Source: Epiperipatus broadwayi
Taxonomy: Eukaryota > Onychophora > Udeonychophora > Euonychophora > Peripatidae
Length of the DNA: 64,000 nt
Reading direction: 5' to 3'
NCBI GenBank assembly: GCA_028023455.1
Contig: JAQFVV010000012.1
Coordinates: 16,694,364 to 16,758,363, forward strand
Shown piece by piece: positions 12,500-24,400 of the stretch (the stretch's first letter is position 1; the number at the start of each line of letters is the position of its first letter). The position numbers and the translations under genes are program-made. The notes below the pieces were generated by a model. The model worked only from the letters and a program-made list of their open reading frames with translations. It ran no database searches and was not told where the DNA came from.

Positions 12500-13050
12500 G
12501 CTATAATAGAACATCCAGCAAGTTGAAAAACATTGTAACTTGTCTTATGAGTTTGCCATCATGTTTTTGGAACTTTATTGATCATTCTTAAATTAACACT
12601 TTTTAATGCTTTTATTTTAGTTTGATAAGGGATCCATATCTCAACTTCTATGTAATAAATTGGGTAAATAAGAGCTCTATATGCAAATAACTTAGTTTAT
12701 ATCATTGCAATGAAATACTTTATTTTTTAACTTGTTAAAAGCTTTAGCATTATATTGGAGTCCACCTTGATTTTTAAGTTGGATCATATTCTCAAAATGA
12801 TAGTTATCTAGATTAAAAATGCCGAAGATTTTTTTTTTAATCAGTGATAGTAAATCCAAAATTTTAAATATATTTTGTAGATTGTTTTTTAAAATGACAA
12901 GAATAACACAATTAACATTAAATTGTTTATCCAGTAACCAAGAAAAGAAAGTTTTTGTTATTGCTTTTAAATAATTTAAATTAAAAATTTCTCCACCAAA
13001 TCACATCTTGATGCCTGCTTCATGAAATCAGTTATAAACAATTCCAAAGA
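12500..13050 (-). pseudogene. CR1/Jockey-like LINE remnant
   Basis: On the minus strand one frame reads AYRALIYPIYYIEVEIWIPY followed by QTKIKALKSVNLRMI (about 12690 down to 12580). This matches the thumb region of CR1/Jockey-type reverse transcriptases, where a Y-x-x-LI-x-PI-x-x-Y-x-x-EIW-x-P pattern is usual. Upstream on the same strand another piece reads GGEIFNLNYLKAI. Frames are broken by stops and shifts. No catalytic motif is present. Confidence 0.5.
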
Positions 13051-13189
13051 TCATTGACATAAAAATCAAAACAAAATTGGAACTAGTATACTATGTTTGA
13101 AATGATTATACTTTGTTTGAAAATGGCTGCTTAAGATGATGATAATAAATTTCTATTTCATCATGTGAAAATTATATAATACTAATAAA

Positions 13190-14340
13190 TTTTAAGCCAC
13201 TAAACATCACATGATCACTGTTTTTTATGCTAGCACATAACCGTTATTAAAACAGGCAAAACTCTCCATATAGTAGTACCACTCAGTGCCAACCAGAGTA
13301 ATCAATGGATGCCAGAAGGCTTGTGCATAAAATCCCCATCTAGTGCCTACTCATCCAATATCCCTAGACTAGTTTCTGGCTTGTGGCCTTCATTATTAAG
13401 AAGCTTTGGATCTAATTGCACTGCACCTAGATCTTAGGATCTAATGCAACCCTCCAGCAGCCACCTTTTATTTCTACTTAACAACAAAACTATGAGAATA
13501 AAATTGAAAACAATATTTTCAATCTAAGCTCAATAGCTCATATAGTCATATGGGCCTGAACCCAGTTTAGTACCCATACCTTTTGGTATCTTTGGCTCTT
13601 TAACAACCATAGCCACCACTATACTTTTAGGCAGGATTGGTGTTAAAACACTAAACGTCATATGATCACTATTTCTTATGCTAGCACATAGCCGTTAATT
13701 AAAACAAAAAAATCTCCATGCAGTAGTGCCAACCAGAGTAATCAATGGATGCCAGAAGGCTTGTGCATAAAATCCCTATCTAGTGCCTACTCATCCAATA
13801 TCCCCAGACCAGTTTCTGGCTTGTGGCTTTCGTCAGTGAGGAGCTTTGGATCTGAGAGCATTGCACTTAGATCTTAGGATCTAATGTAACCATCCAGGAA
13901 CCATCTTTTATCTCTACTTAATTACAAAAGTATGATAAAATTGACAGCACAATATTTTTAATCTAAGCTCAATAGCTTATATAGTCATATGGGTCTGAAC
14001 CCAGTTCAGTACCCATACCTTTTGGTGTCTTTGGCTCTTTAAGAATCATAGTCACCACTATCCTATTAGGCAAGATTGGTGTTAAACCACTAAACATCAC
14101 ATGACCAGTATTTCTTATGCTCGCACAATCGTTATTCCATACAGTAGTGCCACTCAGTGCCAACCAGAGTAATCAATGAATGCCAGAAGGCTTGTGCATA
14201 AAATCCCCAACTAGTGCCTACTCATCCAATATCCCCAGACTAGTTTCTGGCTTGTGGTCTTTGTCAGTGAAGAGCTTTGGATCTGAGAGCACTGCACCTT
14301 GATCTTAGGATCTAATACAACACTTTGTCAGTCTCCTTTT
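13190..14340 (+). repeat. ~450-bp tandem array, three units
   Basis: Units start near 13195, 13650 and 14088 (the last partial) at AAGCCACTAAACATCACATG or a variant. Each contains CAATGGATGCCAGAAGGCTT, CTACTCATCCAATATCCC, and a segment CATACCTTTTGGTATCTTTG. The copies are moderately diverged and have no intact frame. The unit could be a satellite or a non-autonomous element; I do not recognise it. Confidence 0.85.
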
Positions 14341-14625
14341 GCTTAGATTGAAAGTATTGTGTTTTTTTATTTTATTCTCATGGTTTTGTAGTTAAGTAGA
14401 GATAAAAGGTGGCTGCTGGAGTGTTACATTGGATCCTAAGATCTAGGTACAGTGCTCTCAGATCCAAAGCTCCTCACTGACGAAGGCCACAAGCCAGAAA
14501 CTAGTCTGGGGATATTGGATGAGTAGGCACTAGATGGGGATTTTATGCACAAGCTTTCTGGCATCCATTGATTACTCGCATTGGTACTGAGTGGCACTGC
14601 TGTATGGAGAGTTTTTCCTGTACTA
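14341..14625 (-). repeat. Inverted partial copy of the ~450-bp unit
   Basis: Reverse complement of part of the tandem unit: GATATTGGATGAGTAGGCAC, AAGCTTTCTGGCATCCATTG. It directly abuts the third forward unit, so the array ends in an inverted repeat that could fold back. The 89-codon minus-strand frame over 14436-14705 is only a reading through it. Confidence 0.82.
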
Positions 14626-15305
14626 ATAAATTTTGGTGGATAACTAATTAATTTTGAACAATGGTACTGATTGGTTATATTAGTAGAATTAAATGTTTTT
14701 ACCAAATTATTAAAGCAGTATATAAATCACATTTTTGTTCCTGACGCTTTTCTTGTATTTAATCATTGTCTCCAATTAAGAATATCATGTATATCATATC
14801 AAACCACTTTTTCCAAATCTTATTGACTTAATATATTGTTTCCCTTTTTGCAACTATTTCTATTATCTCCACAATTCCTTTCTTTCTACTTATACTTCAT
14901 AATTTCTCTTTCTAAGATTAATACCAATTAATTTTTTCAATAATTCTTTTTTTATTTACTCTTATAAATATTTCCAAATTTGTTTTTTTAACTTGTCTTT
15001 TCAATCACATCTTTCATAATACTTGTCTCCCCTTTTGTAATCATCCAAGTCTGATCTGTATAACTTCATTCTAATATAAAATTATTTATTAAAAGCTTTT
15101 TAACCATATTGTTACTTTGTTCTCGTTTATTTTTTTAAAATAATTGGGCAGTAGATTGAAATTCCATAATACATAATCATTTAAAATAATATTACATCAT
15201 AAGAATATTTTTTTGTTTTTATAAACATTCATTATTTTAACAATTTTTTTAAAAATTTATACCAATATTTACAATATTAAAAATAATATCTGTATATTTT
15301 TATAG
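14626..15305. other. AT-rich intron sequence upstream of the first recognised exon
   Basis: No exon or repeat recognised. It ends in the acceptor ...TTTTTATAG at 15305. Confidence 0.5.
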
Positions 15306-15415
15306 GGAGTAAAACTTTTGTCATATTTATATGAAGAGGCATTAGATGCTTCACACGCATCTCACTACCCATTGTTACTTTTTCTTTTTCATTGTAGTTG
15401 CAGCCCCTACATTAT
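15306..15415 (+). CDS. TUBGCP6: TUBGCP6 exon a
   Basis: Acceptor TATAG|GGAG, donor ATTAT|GTAAGT. It encodes GVKLLSYLYEEALDASHASH and then YPLLLFLFHCSCSPYI, matching the GRIP1 helices of GCP6. It ends two bases into a codon (AT), completed by the T that starts exon b. Confidence 0.9.
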
Positions 15416-18400
15416 GTAAGTATTTTTGTTTTCACATGAAATTAAAAGTTATTTTGAGAATAGTATTCATTGTACATGCTGTTATTAATTGTTTTATTCA
15501 AACATATTAAAAAAAAAAAATTCTATTAAAGATAGTTTTATCATAGGAAGGAAAATAATATTTGCATAGTACATAAAAAATATCTCTTGGAACAATTTTA
15601 ATTCATTCTTTGAATAGAGAATTATAATAGTTGATATTATTATGCAGAGTTTTTAAATTTACAGCAGGAATTTGGTGAAAATCAGTTTATTATTGGTTTT
15701 GTATATGTAGCTAACATCTTAATAATGAATGAAGACAATGATATCATTTTCAACATTAAAGAAGTAGCATGATCTTTAGATACATTTGTTAATGTAGAGA
15801 CAATAGTTATCCTTTTTAATAGTACCTATACAATCATATATATAAACTAAATAAAATTAAAAACATGGAAATTACAACAGCTTTAAATAACTTAGCTGCG
15901 TAGTTCAGGAAAAGGAAAGACATTTTGATAACTGAAATGAAAACCTAAATTGGACCTACTATTTATGATGAAAGTCAAAAGTTACTTAATTTACAAAAGT
16001 GCAAATGCATACTAGTTTGGCATTTTTTTTACTTTTTTTAGAAATAACTATTTGATAGAACGTTGACGCTAGACTTGACTAAGTTAAAAAGAGGTGATAT
16101 TTTTTTATCTTAAATAGTTGGAATATTAATGTTGAAAATTGTTAAGCTGTTTAAGGTTTTAGGCTTGATGTCTTGGAGAGAAATGGTTGAATTTACCTAT
16201 AAAAATTGGTGAATGAAACCTGCTAAAACAAATTATGCTTGAAAATCAATATTATTTAGAGAAATTTATAGTTTTTATAAAGGAAATCTCAGTTGAATAA
16301 ATCATTGAAGGGTTCAGCACATGTCTGAACTTCATTTGTCTATCAAAACAAATTGTGAATTTTTTAAGATTATGCTTCAATTTATATAGTTTTTATAATC
16401 AAATATTGGTTTAAGAAATATGAAAGTGATGTTCTTATGATTTTTGTAATCATCTGATTTAAATATTGAGCTTCAAGATTATAACATTCATGCATGACTA
16501 ATATAGATTGAGATCATCCACTGACTTCTCTTAACAAAATTTGAGATTTTTTTTTAATTTTGAAGATTGTCTAAATATTTTTCTAATGATATACATATTT
16601 CATATCACTAGAATATGAATGATGGCATCTTCATCATAATAATAAAATAAACAATGGATCTCGAATATTTTTGATCAATCCTCGTATATATTAAGCATTT
16701 ACATTATTGTGAATATTTCAGGAACTTAAATTTTTATTGTAAGTATTTTCTCTGGTAGATATTTAACATTACACTGAGAGGCAAAGTAAAAATTGTTAAC
16801 TGTGTTGTAACCAATAAATTGATAATTGAAGACTCTTCAGCCATATGCTATTCATTAAAATAAAAATTCATAGAGTTATTGAGAATAAACTGAATAAATC
16901 AAATTAAATCTCATCTAACGTATTTTAGGTTTATTTTAGAATATAGTATGAATTCTATAGCTGACAAGAACTGAAAAAAGCATAATGCAAACTATTCACA
17001 GCAATGCAGATAAATACTGGACTATGAATACAGAAGCAAATTAAAAATTACTGACTTGAAGATCATTTACTTTTTTCCATTGTTTTTATTCATTTCTTTG
17101 AACTTAAAAATATTAAGTAATAATCTTCAAATATTACATTATGCTTGTATGCAAACATTGTTATCTGTATTTATATTTCATATTCAAGATTGCTTATAGA
17201 AGAAATTTATATTTTGTTATCTTTTGATACTTTAGACATGAAAGTAGACTATGTATGTATAAAATTAGAATGTAAGTAACAACCGCTCTCTGTGAGCTAT
17301 GTTTAAACTAATAATCACTCATCAACAAATGAAAAAAATAGAATTATATCATCTATTCTTTACTCGGATGGTATTTAAGCATACATTTATTGACATGTTA
17401 TAACCCAGAATGTGAATTCTCTAGAATATTTGTATAATTTAAGTAAGACTTAAACTATTCTGAAAACACTTAAATTATCAGAATATAAAAGTAGAGGTGT
17501 ATTTTTAACAATTCCTAAGCTATGCCTTTATTTTTTGAATGTCTGTTATATATCATCAGAACTAAAAGAATAGTTGGTATAATTCTATTTTTTCATTTAC
17601 TGTCGGAAGATTATTGTTTTATATATAGCTCATAGAGAGTTTGAGTTACTTCTGTTTCAATTTCAGATATGTTTAACTATGATTATATATAAATAACATA
17701 TTTATTGTGCTAAGTATATATGTAATGTCTTTAGATTAAATCTCTTTGCAACTATTATTATAAGTAGTTGAAATTCATTATAGTTTTTTGGAATAACTAG
17801 GTGGACTATAACTATTGATATTTCAGCAAAATATCATTTGCCTTCCAATGATTGTGCTAATATGCTAAGATATATAGTTTTAAATTAGGTAAAGAACAAT
17901 GCAAATGTTAACACAATGAATATATTAGCAGATGAAAAGATATATTGAACATTTATTAAAAGTATTTTTTGGATCTTATTTACAAGACTTTAGTTTTGAG
18001 TAAATAAGCAATTATTTTATATAGCGCCGTGTTTACAATTGTATTACATTCAAATATCAGCCTTTCAAGCTAATTGAGCACGCGACTTTTGAGAGTGTTA
18101 AATAAATGAATACTTTCCTCCTCAATCCAAGATATAGTATTTATGCAGGAATAAAAAGGATCCTCTTATTCCTACAACTCAAATTCTTTTATATGAGCAA
18201 ATCTGAAGAACTGTTGAGAGCGTGAGTAGAATCTCACTTTAAATTACTATTTACGATGTTTTTTGACTGAATGACGTCGATGAAATTACTTAGAATTTAC
18301 TAAACGTCATTCTTACTGAAACTTAATTATGAGTAAATAAGCAATTATTTTATCTAGCGCCGTGTTTACAATTATATTACATTCAAATATCAGCCTTTCA

Positions 18401-21400
18401 AGCTAATTGAGCACGCACCTTTTGAGAGTGTTAAATAAATGAATACTTTCCTCTTCAATCCAAGATATAGTATTTATGCAGGAATAAAAAGGATCCTCTT
18501 ATTCCTATGACTCAAATTCTTTTATATGAGCAAATCTGAAGAACTGTTGAGGAGAGCGTGAGTAGAATCTCACTTTAAATTACTATTTACGATGTTTTTT
18601 GACTGAATGGTGTCGATGAAATTACTTAGAATTTACTAAACGTCATTCAAAGTATTCATTTATTTTAACACTCTCAAAAGGTGTGCGCTCAATTAGCTTG
18701 AAAGGCTGATATTTGAATGTAATATAATTGTAAACACGGCGCTAGATAAAATAATTGCTTATTTACTCATAATTAAGTTTCAGTAAGAATGACGTTTAGT
18801 AAATTCTAAGTAATTTCATCGACGTCATTCAGTCAAAAAACATCGTAAATAGTAATTTAAAGTGAGATTCTACTCACGCTCTCCTCAACAGTTCTTCAGA
18901 TTTGCTCATATAAAAGAATTTGTGTCATAGGAATAAGAGGATCCTTTTTATTCCTGCATAAATACTATATCTTGGATTGAAGAGGAAAGTATTCATTTAG
19001 CCCATGCTCAATTAGCTTGAAAGGCTGATATTTGAATGTAATATAATTGTAAACATGGCGCTAGATAAAATAATTGCTTATTTACTCATAATTAAGTTTC
19101 AGTAAGAATGACGTTTAGTAAATTCTAAGTAATTTCATCGACGTCATTCAGTCAAAAAACATCGTAAATAGTAATTTAAAGTGAGATTCTACTCATGCTC
19201 TCCTCAACAGTTCTTCAGATTTGCTCATATAAAAGAATTTGAGTCATAGGAATAAGAGGATCCTTTTTATTCCTGCATAAATACTATATCTTGGATTGAA
19301 GAGGAAAGTATTCATTTAGCCCATGCTCAATTAGCTTGAAAGGCTGATATTTGAATGTAATATAATTGTAAACATGGCGCTAGATAAAATAATTGCTTAT
19401 TTACTCATAATTAAGTTTCAGTAAGAATGACGTTTAGTAAATTCTAAGTAATTTCATCGACGTCATTCAGTCAAAAAACATCGTAAATAGTAATTTAAAG
19501 TGAGATTCTACTCATGCTCTCCTCAACAGTTCTTCAGATTTGCTCATATAAAAGAATTTGAGTCGTAGGAATAAGAGGATCCTTTTTATTCCTGCATAAA
19601 TACTATATCTTGGATTGAAGAGGAAAGTATTCATTTATTTAACACTCTCAAAAGGCGCGTGCTCAATTAGCTTGAAAGGCTGATATTTGAATGTAATATA
19701 ATTGTAAACACAGCGCTAGATAAAATAATTGCTTATTTACTCATAATTAAGTTTCAGTAAGAATGACATTTAGTAAATTCTAAGTAATTTCATCGACGTC
19801 ATTCAGTCAAAAAACATCGTAAATAGTAATTTAAAGTGAGATTCTACTCACGCTCTCCTCAACAGTTCTTCAGATTTGCTCATATAAAAGAATTTGAGTC
19901 ATAGGAATAAGAGGATCCTTTTTATTCCTGCATAAATACTATATCTTGGATTGAAGAGGAAAGTATTCATTTATTTAACACTCTCAAAAGGCCCGTGCTC
20001 AATTAGCTTGAAAGGCTGATATTTGAATGGAAGACTTTAGTTTTATAACTTTCAAAAATAATATGGAAAATTTGACTCACAAGATTAGAAGCATTATATT
20101 CATTCTTAGTTATTTTTAAAAAGATGCAATTTGTATTTTATTGGATAACATCATGGTAATGGTAATGCAATTCAATTAGTTGCTGAGCAGCAAATACATA
20201 TTTGAATGAATATAATCTTAGTTTTTTAGAAATAGATTATTAGTTACAAAGTTTTTTATGAATAAATTAAATCATTCAATATACTGTCTAAACCAATTCT
20301 TTTCTAAAAACAAAAATAATATTAGAATTAAAATAGAAATATTAAAAATAATATTATATTTGCAGAAAAATTTCATTTGTGTTATTTGTTATTAAATGAT
20401 GCCAGCAAGTATTTTTTGAGGTCATGTGAATGGTTTTTATAGTAGTGTTCTTGATTTTCTCTGTAGAATGTAGGTGTAATTTGTGATTGCTTTCATCCTC
20501 ACAGTTTGAGAAGATATGTTGCCATTTTTACTGCTATAATGAATTGTTGATTTATTAACTGTCATCAACAACATATTTTATTACTATTTCTTGATATAGA
20601 TTTTAATAATAAGACATTAAAAAATATAAACAAAATATAAAAAAAATTTAGAAGGAAAATGAAATTAATATGCAGATTTCAGTATAATATGAGAAAAGTA
20701 TAATCATAATGTGAAAAAGATTGCACCTAGCTTTACCAAATTCATACAAGATATTAGTATTAATTTTCAAGTGGTTTTATTAATTTATTATTAAATAAGT
20801 AAAAATTATAATCATTACTCTTTGTAGTGTTATTGCTTCTTCAAGTTTAAATTTGATTTTTGTTGACATTATTAATATCAATTTTTATTTACAAGTTATT
20901 TATTTGCTAGTTTTATTAGAAATTGGATATTGGAAGGAATTTGCCGAGATATTTATGAAGAATTTATGATCACTGTTCATGAAAATTATTTACTTAATCA
21001 GGGTATGTTCATTTAATATTATTAACTTAAATGCTATTGCTTTCTAAATGATTTTATTAATGATATTGTCAAGTTGTAATTATTTAGTAAGCACACAGGT
21101 ATTTGAAATATTATTATGACAAATCAGTTAATGAAGTAAACAGATGTTTTTTTTTTTGTGTGTATCTGTTATAGATAAATTCTATTGGACGGAGGCATTT
21201 GTTATGACATCTACAAATATTACAGAATGTGTTCCTAAATTTCTTACTGAATTAGCTAAGGACATATATATCTGTGGCAAATCAGTTAATTTATTAAAAC
21301 TTTGTTGTCCTGAGGTAAACAATTTATATATTTTATATGGATGCTTTGTATGTATTTTTTTAAAAACAAACATGGACCTTATATCTTGTTCTATATCATT

Positions 21401-24400
21401 ATTTTCAGTTTTTTTATGTTTTGTTAATAATGTTTAAAAATTATCAGACATTACTTCTATTTTATTTCTAAATATTTAATATAATAATTTTGCATAAATA
21501 TTACTTTGTGCAAACACTGTAACCAAGAAACTATAATCTCATTGTTTTTCAATATTTTTGAGGCTGTTAAACATAAAATTCTATTACAAAAGTTTTTCAG
21601 AGTAGTTTTAAATAATTTTTCTGTAAGAGCAATTGCTTGAGCAAATTCTCAAAGCATTTTTATTAAATATTTAAACAAAAGGGTTTTTTTTTTTTTAGTT
21701 TTTCAAGACAAGTAGATATATCAGTAAGATTTCCTAGTAATTTTATTTTAATATTTTGTAAATGCAATATGTTAATCTTATAAGCAACAATATGAACTTT
21801 TGTTGCTTATAAGATTAACATACTGCATTTATAAAATATTAAAATAAAATTACTAGGAAATCTTACTGATATATCTACTTGTCTTGAAAAACTAAAAAAA
21901 AAAAACCTTTTGTTTAAATATTTAAATATGAACTTTTGTCAAGCGTTGGTGGCCTAGTGGTTAGGATAGTTGCTGGCCCGGGGTCAACGCATTTGACATA
22001 TGAGAAAAAAAAAAGTGAACTTTTTATTTTCCTCATCATTTCTATCTCAAAAACATTATATTTCTATCTATATGATTCATTTATGAATGCTTTTCTAAAA
22101 GATTTATTTGAATGTATTTTGATGTATATTCCTGTTTTTACTACTATAATCTCCATTTATTCAAACAATATTTATTTAATAATAGAAGATAATCAGTTGC
22201 AGATTCTAAATATCTTTTATTATTACCCATACACGTAGTTTTTATAAGGGAGCTTCTTTTAATGTGTTTAATAATTACTTATTTTATAATTGTGCTCCGA
22301 ATACAGTAAAGTTTAGATATGACCCAGTTATATATATTTGTTAGGGACCTATCACTGTGTTTGCAAGGCAATAATTTTTAATAACTTGCTTTGTATAAAA
22401 TACATTGATATTGCTGTAATGAAATTTTATTTCTACTATTTTTTATACAATTAACAAAGTGCTTAAGAAGTAGAGAGGATTATGGCAGGATTAAATAAAA
22501 GATCTATTTGCCTGTTTGATCAGTTATGATATTTATATTCATATGTTGTTATTTAGAGAATTGCTGTTATTTGATTAGTGTCAAAATTGTGTTTCTAAGA
22601 TTAAAGTATTTTTTTTCTGGGGACATTCATTATTAGCTTATATGAGTTAATTCATTTTTATTTCAAATGACTGAATACAGTCTGAACATTCGACACTCAT
22701 GGATATGCTACCTATATAAAATATATCAAGTATCTGCTGATCATGTGAACTATAAAACACATGATTTATGAATGTATATGTTTCATATCAAGTGTCTTGA
22801 TCTATGGATTTCTCAATTTCATTAACTGAATGAATGTGCCTTGCTTAACTTTTCATTTTTATGATGATCAATGTTTGACCTTCTAAGCAAATGATTATTA
22901 ATGTTTGATGTTATTGATTACTATTGTACATCATTGATTCTTTAGTTCTCTAATTTTTATTTCTACATGAATAATTCCATTGATTGGGGGTTTCATGATT
23001 TTTGTTGTATTTGAATTCAAATTTTTTTTATGTGAGATAGTTGAAATATTATTCTTTCTAAATTTTTTTTTAATGCTATATATGGTAATCCTAATCCTTA
23101 TTGTAGGCTTTCAACTTTTATCAAAGAGTCATCTTTTGTAATATGGTTATACATAGATTTTTAATTATTTTAATGTTATAGTAAATTAATTTTAACATTA
23201 CATATTTCCAAGGATACGTAGTATATTTTTATTTTTCAAATTTGTTATTTGAATCCAGATTGAAATTTTTGATAATAGGAGTTTTTGTTTTGAGAATTAG
23301 TATATAAAATTGTCTAGATTTATAATCTTATAATTAATCTATTATATATTTATATATAAATTGTATAGAGGCCAATTATATTATATTATTATTATATTAT
23401 TTTTTTAGTTAATATATATTTAACTGTAAATATGTAGATGCAGATATGTAAATGTGTTTTGTGAAACATTTTATTTGAAACAAAAACATTATAACATTAT
23501 TATATTAGATTTTCAAAATGTTTTATTTTTTAATAATAATAATGTATATATGTATTTTATTTAGCATCATATGTGTAATATAAATTCAAAGGCTTTTCCA
23601 TTTTTTTTATCATTTTCTGATTTGGAAATGAATCACATTTCACAACAAAGTAAAGCTTATGTTAGCCGTATGTTGCAAATTGCTCGTCAGCGAATGCTAA
23701 CTAGAGAACAAATTCTTCAAAAACAGGAAAGAGATAAACAGCTGTTACTGACTCAAGCTAGAGAAACTGCTGTTAAAGAATTACAAAGATTGCAAAGTAC
23801 GTATATTTATATATGTCTGAAGGTTTGTAATGATGGTATATTATAAGATGTGTTATGTTCGACTATTTTCATCATTTATGAGTGAATGTACAGAAAATTT
23901 TAAACTTTATTTAAACTTTCCAAATACAAACAACTTGTTAGTAATAATACACAAATAGACAATACAGGTTAGTAATTACACAACGTTTTGAGTAGTATTA
24001 TTCTCCACTCTTCTTCAGGCGTTGCTGGCCTATATGCACAGTGACAATATTCACTTAGAAGTTGAACTCGCATCTTTAGATTATTGAATATCAAATTTTA
24101 AGGCAAACACTCTACCAACTGAGTTATTCTGTCAGAGGCAACATATAGTAGAAATTTGATATATTTATATATGAAGGTTGGTTCAAATCCTCCTGAGTCC
24201 TTCAATTTTTTTTTTTATAACAAGTCTTATTATTATTATTATTATTATTTTTTATTTTTTCCTAAGAGCAAGATTAATTAGAGGCTTCCATACATTGTGT
24301 AGTGCCACACTGGGTTGACTTATAGGATTATTTACCATTGTCATATGAGCAGCTTCCTTGAATTTTCTTCTATGCATTTTTTCCTTTTTATCCAATATCT

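Noticed and set aside
18270-18330. Hammerhead ribozyme in the 320-bp unit
   Set aside because: The hairpin loop has CGATGAAATT but not the CTGATGA...GAAA core in the right order.
21144-21437. 97-codon frame as a separate gene
   Set aside because: It is GCP6 exon c (21175-21314) plus intron read-through on both sides; splice sites and phase fit the exon.
24010-24160. Functional tRNA gene
   Set aside because: Box A and B are recognisable but the acceptor and anticodon stems do not pair.
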